The position numbers and the translations under genes are program-made. 42,038 bases of DNA from NCBI GenBank assembly GCA_023231475.1, contig JALJEE010001799.1, positions 1-42,038 on the forward strand. The letters run 5' to 3'. Every line of letters begins with the position of its first letter. Position 1 is the first letter of the stretch. Source of the stretch: Seison nebaliae (taxonomy: Eukaryota > Rotifera > Pararotatoria > Seisonacea > Seisonidae). Under the pieces are notes generated by a model. It did not search any database and had not been told where the DNA came from. It saw nothing but the letters and a program-made list of their open reading frames with translations. Positions 20,310 through 31,254 of the stretch are shown here, in pieces.

Positions 20310-20933
20310 AGATTCGAGGTCAATATAGACATCATTAACTTGTTTTCACTATTTCAGCAAATTAACTGATTCCATAACAGTGTGTACGTTCGATGTCCCC
20401 CTTGGTAAGTGTCTTAAAATTTTCTTCAATTACTTCTCATTCGTTCTTCTAACCTTTCTAACTTTTTCATCAGCGACTAAAGAAAAAAGAGTACGAAATA
20501 ATTAACTAGTAAATTAGCATAATAATATTATATCCAGAGTTGTTCTAAAGATTCTTTTCTTGAAGATTCTTCGAATTTGCTTGTCTTTTGAAGATTTTGG
20601 ATTTTGACAAATTGCTACTTAATTCATATTTTACTAATATATTATTATAGTAATTTATTTATTAGTAATTATATATTATAGTATAATTATATCATATTAC
20701 TCATTCTCATCAACTAATATTTCGTGAACGGAAATGAGTTGAGAATAAGACACTTAATAATACTAGGGTATTATCATCTTTTAAATAATGTTGACTTAAA
20801 TAATGATAGTTTGTCATTTCCCCATGGTAATTTAATAGAGTAAACAAATATGAAGTTGTTTCAATTTTACGTTCTGTTAATGGAAAATTTTCACAAAATT
20901 GTATGGTAAATTGAAAATATTTTTCTCAAAAAG
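20310..20933. other. AT-rich spacer upstream of galectin
   Basis: Long A/T stretches (20610-20700), no gene. T-rich ttttctcaaaaag directly precedes the galectin ATG and could be a leader acceptor. Confidence 0.45.
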
Positions 20934-21607
20934 ATGAACGTCAATTCAAACAATTCACAAGATTCAAATGCTGAATATGCCCATGTAGCATATCCACCTC
21001 AATTTGGGGAAGTTCCATATCCGAAGAATCATGCAAATCTAGTCAAAAATGAAGTGAACAGTAGAAATGATTTACCTCCACCATATGAATCCCATATGCG
21101 TTCGCAAGAAATCGTAGAAACAATGAGAACTCCTTTCTGTACACCAATTATGGGAGGGATTGGACGAGGGAAAGTCGTCATTTTTCGTGGTGTTGTGACA
21201 GGTAATTCATTTTCAATTAATTTACAACAAGGTTATTCTTTGGAACCGAATAATGTTTATCTTCACATCAATCCTCGACTTTACGAGGGACATGTCGTCT
21301 TAAATTCGGCAATTAACGGATATTGGGGAAATCAATTTCGAACTGAAGCACTACTAAAATTGGTTCGAGGTGAATTGTTTGAAATGAAAATTTTCTGTAA
21401 GAGATTTCTATTTATGGTTATTTTTCACATTCTCTCTCGATATAAAATGCAATATAATTTAAGATTACACTGAATGGTCGACATATGGCGATGTTCCGTC
21501 ATCGAGCATCGTACAAAACGATCGATCATGTACTGGTGAGAGGAGATTGTTCAATCGAATATCTTCAGGTTCACTATACAGATAGAAGTTCTTGTTCAAT
21601 ACAATAA
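20934..21607 (+). CDS. Galectin (single carbohydrate-recognition domain) with Pro-rich tail
   Basis: Exon 1 is 20934-21416 and exon 2 is 21464-21607. The 47-nt intron (gttattttt..atttaag) keeps frame, giving 208 residues. This joins FEMKIFCKRFLFM to ITLNGRHMAMFRHRASY with the exact family spacing. Residues 1-70 are hydrophilic and Pro/Tyr-rich, with LPPPYES (a PPxY motif) near 47. The galectin domain follows: PFCTPIMGGIGRGKVVIFRG, VYLHINPR, VVLNSAINGYWGNQFR, GELFEMKIF, NGRHMAMFRHR, IDHVLVRGDCSIEYLQVHY. The sugar-contact set H.NPR..V..N..W is kept, but the usual WG.E.R glutamate is Gln. No signal peptide is visible, as usual for galectins. It resembles galectin-3-like chimeras in layout only. 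The ligand cannot be predicted. Confidence 0.91.
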
Positions 21608-22249
21608 TAATTCTTCATTGTTATAATTATCGTATAAAATTAAATTACCTTTAAATTCTGTAAATTAAAATATTTCCTCTGATGTGTACTAAAAAGGTGA
21701 CTAATTTTAAAAAGTATCGTTAAAATTTAGAAACAAATTTTGAAATTTTCTGAAATTTCATCCAATTTAAATATACTGATAATTATCTAATCATATAATA
21801 TAAAAAAATAGTTTTGAAAATTATCGAATGAATTCAAAATAATTTTATTTATCGCCATTCTTTTTTATTTATATTTCAATTATATACCAGTATTTCACAC
21901 AAAAATATTGTTCGATAAAAGTCAATTTGATGATAAATATTTTAGTTCTTTTAGAATTTTATGTAAAAATTATATTTTTCATATATTATTTTTGGTAAAA
22001 GTCTGAAAATAAACGTATAGGCCTTTGAAACGATTCTGAACATGATACTGTTTTTAAAATTTCAATTTAAGAGGAGAAACGATAAAATGCGAAGGAAAAA
22101 TCAGTTATTAATTGAAGTAATAATTATCATAATATGATTTTAATCCTTCAGCTTCATTTCTAAATGTGAAGAATTAGAAGTTATTGAAGTCATTATCAAT
22201 AGATTGTGATTTTCATGAATCAAACTTCATAATTCTTCGGATTAGATTG
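21608..22249. other. Spacer between galectin and TMX2
   Basis: AT-rich, with no coding block. The end (ataattcttcggattag, 22229-22245) resembles a splice acceptor 4 nt before the TMX2 ATG. Confidence 0.45.
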
Positions 22250-23209
22250 ATGGGAAGTGAAATCATGAGTTTTACGATGTTCTGGAAATATGTTGATATG
22301 TGTAAATTGGAAGAAGAATGTCGTCATGTAATGTCGATAATTATTCGTCCCTATTATATTGTGAACATAATTCTTTCCATTTCTTATTTGATGATGAAGA
22401 AAGTTCCATTATTATGTGGAGTATTATTCAATAATTGCCACGTTGAATGGAGACAATGGGAGATGATTTCTTTTTTGGCGATAGCGATCGTCGTCAAAAC
22501 GAGAAAGGCAAGTACTTGGCTACAATATTTAGGAACGGTCATCACTTTAAGTAAATTGACCAATCTCATTCTTTTCTATCAAGAGAGTGTGACATATGCA
22601 TCGATTTATGTGTTATTGTGGATTCTATTCTGTTTATTTCTTCCCGAACCACAATTTGTTGGGAAGACGAATGTTATTCGTTTTGTTCGAGCTGAAAATG
22701 AAAAATATTCTCCATTTGACGATTTATTATTGAACGTTGAAGAAGAAAAGAAAAAAGATGAAGAAGAGAAAAAAGAAGATGAAAAAATGGAAAAAACGGA
22801 GAATGGAGATAAAGTGAAAAAACATCAATATTGGCTTATATTTTTCTCATCTCAATGGATTCCATCTTGTGCACAATTCTCTTCCATCTTCGCTGCACTC
22901 AGTTGTAAATACGGGAAACATAATCAATTGAAATTCGGGAAGATCGATGTGGAACGATATCCGAAAATGATCAGTCAATTATCCATCGACATCGGCCCAT
23001 TCACTAAACAAATTCCATCGTTAATTTTATTTCGAGACGGAAAGGAATTACGTCGACGACCATTTGTCGATTCGAAGAATAAAATATTCAAATTCAATTT
23101 CAATCAAAAAATAGTTGAAGACACATTTGAATTGGAGAATATTTATGAGTCACTCAAAAACAACACAGATCTACCTGAATCATCACAACTCTATAAATTG
23201 AAATCTTAA
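22250..23209 (+). CDS. TMX2: Thioredoxin-related transmembrane protein 2 (TMX2)
   Basis: A single uninterrupted frame of 319 residues starts from ATG 22250 (human 296). The N-terminal membrane part reads RPYYIVNIILSISYLMMKKVPLLC, then WRQWEMISFLAIAIVVKTRK, LQYLGTVITLSKLTNLILF and YASIYVLLWILFCLFLPEPQFVG, giving about four hydrophobic segments. This follows human QPYYLLSALL..KLPPLC in order. A highly charged Glu/Lys insert follows. The thioredoxin-like domain has YWLIFFSSQWIPSCAQFS, LKFGKIDVERYP, TKQIPSLILFRDGKELRRRPFVD. The redox motif has only the second Cys (IPSC; human SNDC), so it is not a classical CxxC oxidoreductase, as known for the family. TMX2 acts in the ER and at mitochondria-ER contacts. 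MYDGF follows 64 nt downstream. Confidence 0.94.
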   Translation: MGSEIMSFTMFWKYVDMCKLEEECRHVMSIIIRPYYIVNIILSISYLMMKKVPLLCGVLFNNCHVEWRQWEMISFLAIAIVVKTRKASTWLQYLGTVITLSKLTNLILFYQESVTYASIYVLLWILFCLFLPEPQFVGKTNVIRFVRAENEKYSPFDDLLLNVEEEKKKDEEEKKEDEKMEKTENGDKVKKHQYWLIFFSSQWIPSCAQFSSIFAALSCKYGKHNQLKFGKIDVERYPKMISQLSIDIGPFTKQIPSLILFRDGKELRRRPFVDSKNKIFKFNFNQKIVEDTFELENIYESLKNNTDLPESSQLYKLKS

Positions 23210-23273
23210 AACGACAATTATTATTTAATTTCCCCCCGTTTTTTTTATGGATGTAGATTTTTTTCGTTTCAGA

Positions 23274-23827
23274 ATGAACATGCTAATCTTGTCCCTTTTA
23301 TTCCTTCTTTCAATCTGTTCAGTGTTCGCTCAAGAGTATTCGGAAGAATTCGACTTGAAACCAACCGAATATCAGAAACCACATAATCATCGAATTTCTT
23401 ATGTTAATTTTACTCTAAATTATTCGTCAATTCACATCATTTGTGTAGGAAGGAGTTAGTTGTGAGTTTGTCTACGAAGCACGAGGTGGAACAAATGAAG
23501 TTAAAATTAAAAGAAATTTTAAATTATTTTCTATTATTTTAGAAATGGAGATTAACAATTAATAAGGAACATTCTGATATTTATAATTGCGTCGTTGATC
23601 GAGAAGGTTCTTCGTATATGATGTTTGAGAATTTCCACATATACCTGCATAATGGTCGAGCTTTATCAATTAAATTGTTGGATTCCAGCAAGAAAGAAGT
23701 TCCAGCCAAATCATATGATGTTGAGAAGGAACGACGACACATACAATCAACATCGGAATTCGGACATTCAATCGGATCGATTTCGGTCCAAATCGAAAGA
23801 TCAGAAGTCGCTCCCCGTGATTTATAA
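23274..23827 (+). CDS. MYDGF: Myeloid-derived growth factor homologue (MYDGF, UPF0556)
   Basis: Exons are 23274-23402, 23449-23499 and 23543-23827, with introns of 46 and 43 nt. They give 154 residues (human 173). The start is the ATG one base after ttttttcgtttcag, a strong leader acceptor. The in-frame ATG at 23247 lies upstream of that AG. Signal peptide: MNMLILSLLFLLSICSVFA. Mature signatures in order: SYEGVSCEFVYEARGGTNEKW (spanning both introns; human TYASQGGTNEQW), YNCVVDREGSSYMMF, VPAKSYDVE and a C-terminus APRDL. Two cysteines (SCEF, YNC) match the family disulfide. Vertebrate MYDGF ends with a KDEL-like RTEL. Here the last four, PRDL, are a poor retrieval signal, so secretion may be less restricted (inference). 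It lies immediately downstream of TMX2, another ER protein. Confidence 0.92.
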
Positions 23828-26800
23828 AATATCTCTAAATTAATTTTGTTGACACATCATCACATTTATTTATTCTCCTTTTTCGAACAATTCCTCACCA
23901 CATAAATTCCTCAAAAGTTGTCAATAAAAGATCACCGTCCATTTCCACGAGAAATTGATAAGGGAGAAGGAAGGAGGCGACAACAACTATAAAAAAACGT
24001 TTCTTGATAGTTTATTGCGGAAATTCCTTCGAGTGAACTACTGACATTTATTAAAACTCGTCATACCTAGACGTCTGATCATCGGAGAGAAATAGAGAAC
24101 AAATTCGTAAATAATTTGAATGATTCATTATTTTTGACTGAAATTGAGAAGATTAGAGAGAAACAGCTGCCCTTATCATTCTATTTATTAGACAGCGTTA
24201 TCTGTAAATAAGATAAGACTCCAAAACTGGTTTATCATATTTATCTCAAATTTGAATTGTCTCAATTTCCCAAATGGATTCTCCTGAATCTCTTACTGTT
24301 TCCATTACGTATTCCATCAGTTTCTTGTGGATCGCACGTTCTCCTATTAATGTCTTCTCTCCTAATAGTAATTTTAGAATAATTATTCTTTAATTATCTG
24401 AATGTTGTTCCGATGTCATCATGTCGAACATTTCACCTGACAACGAATAATCAGGTGATCTACAAATCTTTTCTTTCTTACCCAAATTTTCTTTAGTTGA
24501 CCAAATCTTTTGTTTTGGTCCGTTTCGAGGTGAGGAGTGTTTTTATAGAAATAGATTGAACGTTGAAACGATTAAGAAATTGTTTCTGGAATAATAATCG
24601 TGAGAGGAATGGAACCGTTCGGTTCGTTTGTGGAGGAAGAAACGTACCGAACGAACTAACTGGATAGATTAGGAATGGAAATTACTTTTCTTCCATTTCA
24701 TCTCATCTATATCGTTTCTCAACTTATCCGCTTCGCATCGCTGACAAATGTAACAGTTGTTAATTTACGTCTCCGTCCTAATAGTCATTAGGTTTTTCCT
24801 TCAAAAAATCAGAGGAGGAAAACTTTACAAATGAAATTAATGAGCAAAAATGATCAGTAATTCCATAAGCTTATTTGGAAGGAAACCAATCCAACAAATA
24901 CAAAGAAGTGAATGAGTGAAATGAACTATATTGTTTATGGTTCATTCTTAGACAGTTCAATTTCACTATGTGAATTCCGAACAGATTGATCTAAATACGT
25001 AAAGACGAGACTTCCCTTCAAATTCTTGGAAGAATGAATCATCACACGATATGAGGGAAGGGAGTCAATAATAATGAGAAAGATGAATCGACTACGAAAA
25101 AAAAAATTTGGTTGGATGAAATTGATTTGAAATATTTCTCTCGTCATCGTCATCGTGAAAATAAAGGAAGGAATGAACAAAACTTTTATTCGTCAACGAC
25201 ACTTCCCCATCGATCGGCATATTTTCCTCAATTATATTTATTATGATTATGAATTGACAATTGACGATAAGAAGAATTCATTTTATTTTTTGCAGTAGTA
25301 CTATTTCCGTTCGAGTTCCATTTTCCCTGAAGTGCCCTGCTCCTTTCAATTTCAACACAATTAATTCTGTTATTCTTCTACTACTATTGGTTTTCACTTA
25401 CGTTAGATTAATGTGAGAGTATAGAATCTATACTATAGATGATGGTGAGAATTCCATAATTAGTACCATTTCATAATTTGATTCTTTCCATTCTCCGTAC
25501 ACCAAACCACAAGTTGCGGTGAACGATTTGATACAGTCAATGAATTTATCATTCAAATGAAACAGACGATTCCTCCAACATATATGATGATTTATTTTTT
25601 AAAAATATTTGAAGATTTGAATTAATCGTTATATAAAGAAGTTTAATTAGGCGAATGATGGAAATGGAAGAAAGTTATGGAGAGACATAATTAATTTGTT
25701 GTCAATTCGTTTTAATAAAAATTTTTTCAATGATAACGACCTTTGTTTAATAACTATTCGAATCACGTTTAAGTGAAATGAATGGAATTCCGATTTTGCA
25801 ATTCTGTAATTTCTCATCGTATGTTCCATTATATGTCATACAATTTTTCTTCATGGATCATTCTCTGATTTGAGAGAGAGAGAGAGAGAGAGATAAATGA
25901 AGTAATTCTGTGTTGGAACGAACGAAATTTTCGAGGATGATGCACAGTCAATTTAGAAAACATTCGTGAAAATTCTCATAAATTCACCCCCAAAACTAAA
26001 GAGACATTCCGCCTTAGAGGATGAAAAGAAACTTTTGATTTTCAATCAACCAAATCAAGAAGAAAAATAACATTCTTCAATTTCACCTTTTGGTCTTGTG
26101 GACGATGACGGAGATTGTAGAGGGTTTCATCATCTCATGATATGTTTGAGGAATTGAACGGAATTCAATTAATTCACATTCCATCAACAAATGTTTTCTT
26201 TCTTCTTTTACATTTCTTGCGATTAATTGAACGTCGTCTACTCATTATCATATGCATGATAAATGTTTATCTGAAAGAAATTTTTTCATTTCAATTTCCA
26301 TTTTTCATTTCGTCGTTTCTATCTCATTCTCTTATGAGAATTGTTGATATTCTTTAAAAAAACGAACATGTCAACTATGGCGCATAAAGGAGAAGGTAAC
26401 AAGTGTTAGAATTAGACCATAGGAGGGTGATGGACTTACGTGTATCCCAAAGGAGAAATCTTCTGACCCTTCCTGTCAAATAGTCTTACCTGCATGATCT
26501 CATTGATGATATTTGTGATATACGAGGAGAAAGTTCAGTCGGGTAAGAAGGAGAATTATGTGGAAAATCCCAATTCACATATTCTCCTACTATAATTTCA
26601 AGCTGAACAAGTGGTGAGAAAGTGTTCGTATTCTCCTTGAATATCATCTAATGATTCGTCAATAATATTTACAAGATGAACATTGTAGAATGCACAATAA
26701 CTATGTCTATTTCCTGAAAAAAAGTTGAGACAAAAGAGTTGTATCTTCGAATTATAATTTCGTCAATATTATCTACGTTAATCTACGGAAGTTCGATAGA

Positions 26801-27540
26801 ACGTTTAGCAAGATTAGAGTTAGCTAATTATTATGTGTTGGACATTTGGGAAGAAGAGAAAGGAGATCGTATAATAAGTCGATAGCTGTCAATCACCTGC
26901 TTACACTATATGATGAAGAAAGGTTGAAGAATATTGGAAGTTTGAAAGCAAATTGGAAATCGACAAAATTTGCAATTTTCTCATTTCTTTGCTAATATAT
27001 CACACAATGTGAATTGATGATCTTCCGTATTTGATTCTTTCCATTTTCTATTTGTCTTCTTTCCTCTATTGTTTACATGTGCAACGATATTTTTGGAGGA
27101 ATATTTATCATAACTCTTTCTTTTCTTCATAATTATGATGATGTCGATAACTGACAATAATAATCGTTATTATCGTCAGCATATTGATAATGATGATGTA
27201 CCTTGTCAATTACAAGTATACATCATTTCTATCAATGATGACATGACTCTCATCAATTTTAACCCAAGTACATTTGTACTTTTTTATTCACTTGTGGAAT
27301 AAATGAAATTTCTTCCTTTGTTCTTGATTCTTCTTCCCTCATTGATCATGTGATTCGTTAGAGTTGCATCATTTGAGAAATCGTAAATATGGCAATTTTA
27401 AAAAAAGACAATTCGTAATTCAAATATTACTCTTATTTTATCCACATACCACATATATAATTCCTTTTTCTATTCAATTAATTCTATGGAAATTAATTAA
27501 TTAATTCCGTCACAATCATTCATTTTTCTCTATGATGATT
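23828..27540. other. Long gene-poor region
   Basis: No assignable gene. It contains a GATA-site cluster (24172-24247), a tcacctga/tcaggtga inverted repeat (24433-24458), a (GA)n run (25872-25892) and an inverted repeat with arms ctgacaataataa / ttattatcgtcag (27151-27179). A minus-strand coding-like patch near 26620-26430 ends in good donors (atgcag|gtaag, acac|gtaag), but I could not build a protein from it. Confidence 0.4.
24172..24247. promoter_or_regulatory. Cluster of five GATA-factor sites
   Basis: WGATAR sites on either strand: ttatca (24173), ttatct (24198), agataag (24210), ttatca (24232), ttatct (24241). Five in 75 nt downstream of MYDGF. In nematodes GATA factors drive intestinal genes (general knowledge). 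The AT richness makes chance occurrence plausible. Confidence 0.35.
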
Positions 27541-27548
27541 ATTTAGTA

Positions 27549-29170
27549 TGAGGATGGTATATGTTGACCTCGTTCATAATATGACATCAATCAGCTTCGA
27601 TCAGGGAATTAAAATAACTAAATTCTGTTGTCTAGCCAATTTCGACGAACAATTTTCTTGCATCAAACTGTGTATGAAATATTGATTGTTTAATTATTAT
27701 TTTTTCAAATATGAATTGGCAAAACGAGATTGACGATCATCTTTCCTCTTTCCATCTTTATCGTAAACTAATGTTCGTTTTATTCTTAGTTCTTATCTCA
27801 ATACCATCAACCAAAATGTCGACGAAAATTTGAAGGTTCGACATTCCAAAAACCAGATTAATTCCTAAATAATCTTATTGTATGTGATTATGTGATTTTT
27901 CAATTCATTCTGCAAAATCAGAAAATGATTTACGTTAGTGTTATTTGTATAATGTTTAGATTATTTTTTTGTTATAAAAGAAATTTTAAATAAAAATTTT
28001 TAGTTTAAAATAATTCTAATATAAAACCGAAAAGAATCAAAGAGATTACAGTACGTAATTCTGAATAGACAACAACATCATAATCAGTTCATTCATGAGG
28101 ACAATAGACGAGAAGACATTCTCGATTATAAGATATTTGAATTATAATGCCGTTCAAATATGATTTCCGTAAGTGACGTGCCAAGAAGGAAATGGAGTGA
28201 ATCTCCTTCATTCCATCTTCATTTCATTCTTCTCCATTCCTGAATAATTTCATTGTTGTTTAATATGTTCATTTAAGATTATTTCACATTCCTCTTCATA
28301 TTCTTCTACTATTCTAATCCTAAAGTCTTCGAAACTTTGTCTGATTATTATCGGTATGAGAAGGAAATATCAATAACAGAAACAACAACAGCAACACCTT
28401 TCTATTCTCACTTCAAAGTTTCTCGTCTTTTGTTTTAAATCGTATTATGCATCACAGCTTTCCATCATTCCAATCGACTACGGCTTTCCTGTTAATTTGT
28501 GTTATGGGCAAAATGTATTTGCTTATGTTAGTTTGATGAAAGATTCATATGAATACGATCGTCGCCTCAATACTTCGACAAACAGATTTTAGATTATTCA
28601 GCTCCAATCGAACGTGGATTTTTTGATGCACTAACTTCGCTTTCAATTCGAAAGGAGATGCTCTTTATGCGCCCTTCAATTTGGGCTATATCACGAATTT
28701 TGAAAACTGTTATAATGAAAATTGTATGAAGGGAATTTATAAAGAAAATTGGAAGACTTTTAAAATTGTTCGAGAAGATCAAGATTATAAGAGAAATAGA
28801 GAATTAATTAGAATTAGATTCCTACTTAAATCCGAAAAATTTCCTCATGTAATTCAACCACAAATTTATTAAGGACAGATATGTTGTTAAGTGCAATTAT
28901 TAGATTTTACTTCATCACTAAACATGTTCTGCTCATATTACGGACTTCCGCACAAATTTCTTTATGTTTTATCACTTTAATTTCGATTGTAATTTTATGT
29001 AATAATAGATCTCTTCTCTTATGAGATATTTCATTTGGGTTATGTGTCATATGAATCCGTTCGTCTTCTTCCGCTTCGACAAGCAGAAATCATCTTTCCT
29101 TCTCCTTCTGATCATCGACAATATGCATTAGTTATCATCGGATTATGTGCAGCAAAAATAAATGTCATTT
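27549..29170 (+). other. Coding-like patches, unassigned gene or decayed gene
   Basis: Three blocks look protein-coding and have splice-like borders. (1) 27549-27672, after gatgattatttag: MRMVYVDLVHNMTSISFDQG, then ITKFCCLANFDEQFSCIKLC with donor gtatgaa. (2) About 28430-28600, YYASQLSIIPIDYGFP, then VNLCYGQNVFAYVSLMKDSY. (3) 28605-28872, SAPIER, then a possible 41-nt intron and DALYAPFNLGYITNFENCYN, ending at a stop at 28872. A fourth lies at about 29011-29160 (LFSYEIFHLGYVSYESVRLL). I cannot join them into one protein or name a family. Confidence 0.3.
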
Positions 29171-31254
29171 ACACCTGTCACTCATTTAGTAGTTTTCTAC
29201 TGCTGCTTCTTCTTTATTATAATTTCTTCATATTATTATTAAGAATCGTCATTTCTTTTTCCCCAACAATTTTTTCAGTGCCGTTCTGATAAGTTGGAGA
29301 GAATGTCGGTAATCCATTGTTCCAAATCATTTAGCGAATTATCACTGATTGTACATATCGTCCTCCGCCATCAACTACCAGTTTCCATTGTGTATTAGAT
29401 TAATAATATTATCCTTGATTTGTTCTGCCACCTCATCAAATGGCAAGTCATCATCATTCAGCAGGTGTATCTTATATCTTATTATAATTGGAATGAGAGA
29501 TGAGGAAGGTCGACACCATTCCAACGTCATTATCAACTAGAATGAGCTATCATTTACTTCATTTGTTGTTCATCTTTCTTTCAACTCATTCCTCCCACCT
29601 CCCCATCAACAATCTATCTAACCATTCCATTCCATTCACTCATTCATTCATTCATCTGACTCGTTTCTCTCAACCAACTTCAACACCTATCAAAACACAA
29701 TTCATCCGGATGTACGACTGACATTGAATCATTATTATCGGTTAACAGAAAATTTATCAACACATCATTATTTGGTTCCATGCATATCCAGTCATAAACA
29801 TTGAATAGAAGACAATATCAATTTAGCGATTGCTTTGTCTGTTTATTCTGGCGTTAGTCAGCTCTCATTTCACTACGCATCGAACATCGACCGATTCATA
29901 ACGTTATCGATGCAACTAGATATCTCTCCTTCTCCCAATTGTTACCATCACAAAAATTACCAGCGGGCAAAGTATAATCCGAAAATTCATTTAATTTTTT
30001 TCTGTTATACTCGAAAATTAGTTTTGGGGAGGAAGTCTCTTCCATATCGACTTATCATTATTCGGATACTTCTCTCCAAATTTAGTTTCCATTATGAATA
30101 ACATCCATTCTATTTACATTTACAATCCAACACATTCCAATATTATTACCTGAATTTGTATAGTTAGTCTTCAAACAATTTCCGTAGATATCATCTTCCT
30201 CCTTTTATCAACCACTTATTATCAGCATTAGTTTTTCATTACAAATAACGTTATTCCTTTGACGACGATACCGATAATGATCATTATTGTGGTTGCATTG
30301 AAACTTATTTATGATAATTCTCATTATTCTAAATGTTATTAAATTTTCTTACCCTTACTCGTCGACCATTCTCTTGGCATTTTGAGGAACTATTACCTCC
30401 CATCCATCGACAGTCACTTCATTATTTCTTTATAATGAATGAGAAATTATTACATCAAATCATCAGTTACATATACTTCTATTTTGAACGACTTACTCTA
30501 TCCATATTCGTTGTGCATATATTCGTTAATAAATGGAAATTATTGAGTAGACTAATCATATCATATGTTCAAATTGATATGAAATGGAAACAAAAAATTC
30601 TCATTAATTACCTCAACTTATCGGCAGTCCAGTCGTTAGTAGTCGTCTCATCCTCACTCATCGACCACATTCATTTTCATCAGATAGTCAATTCATGCGA
30701 CGATAATCAGTTTAGAGGGGAAATTGCATATCTCTAATTTGAGTAATGGCAGCTGCCACAATAATATTCAACTTTCTTTCATTTCTCTTCTCTCGAATTT
30801 CGGTAGTTCATTTCCTATATAATGTTCGTTCGATGACTGGTGCCTTTGCCATGCATTGTCGATACAATTCAACTATTATTTACCCTAAATACATCAACTA
30901 CATCTGTCTGTAAGTTGAGTTGCCGATGAACATTTTTATTTAGATTTCTTCTGCCATTCCAAAATGAAAGTATAATCAATATTTGATTGCTGAATATATA
31001 TCCCATCGTACAGTCTTCAAACATCCGCATCATCATCCCTTTCTCTTGTTTCCCCTTTAGAAGTTTCACGAAAAAAATTTTTTTTCTCATTGAGAATCGA
31101 AATTGGAATAGCCATTCGGAATTGTTCAATCATTGTCATTCAATTGTCAAATGGAATTGAAATAAATGAGACGTAAAATGTTATCATGACTGAACTTCGG
31201 AAGTATGTCTGGTATCATAATCTCTCCAATAATCTCTTAGTACTTCTCAATAAG
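29171..31254. other. Gene-poor region upstream of the ephrin-like gene
   Basis: It has an (ATTC)n tract (29636-29655) and an open frame at 30333-30737 (134 codons, Ile/His/Leu-rich) without family features. I make no gene call. A T-rich AG (aatctcttag) at 31230-31239 is probably the 5' splice acceptor for the next gene. Confidence 0.4.

Noticed and set aside
20934-21473. Galectin first frame read through to its own stop (179 codons)
   Set aside because: The last part reads through a 47-nt intron. Splicing at 21417-21463 restores the NGRHMAMFRHR segment with correct family spacing.
28605-28872. Considered a palmitoyltransferase C-terminus because of SAPIE..APFNLGYITNF
   Set aside because: No DHHC cysteine-rich domain upstream and no match after NF. 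Kept only as an unassigned coding-like patch.
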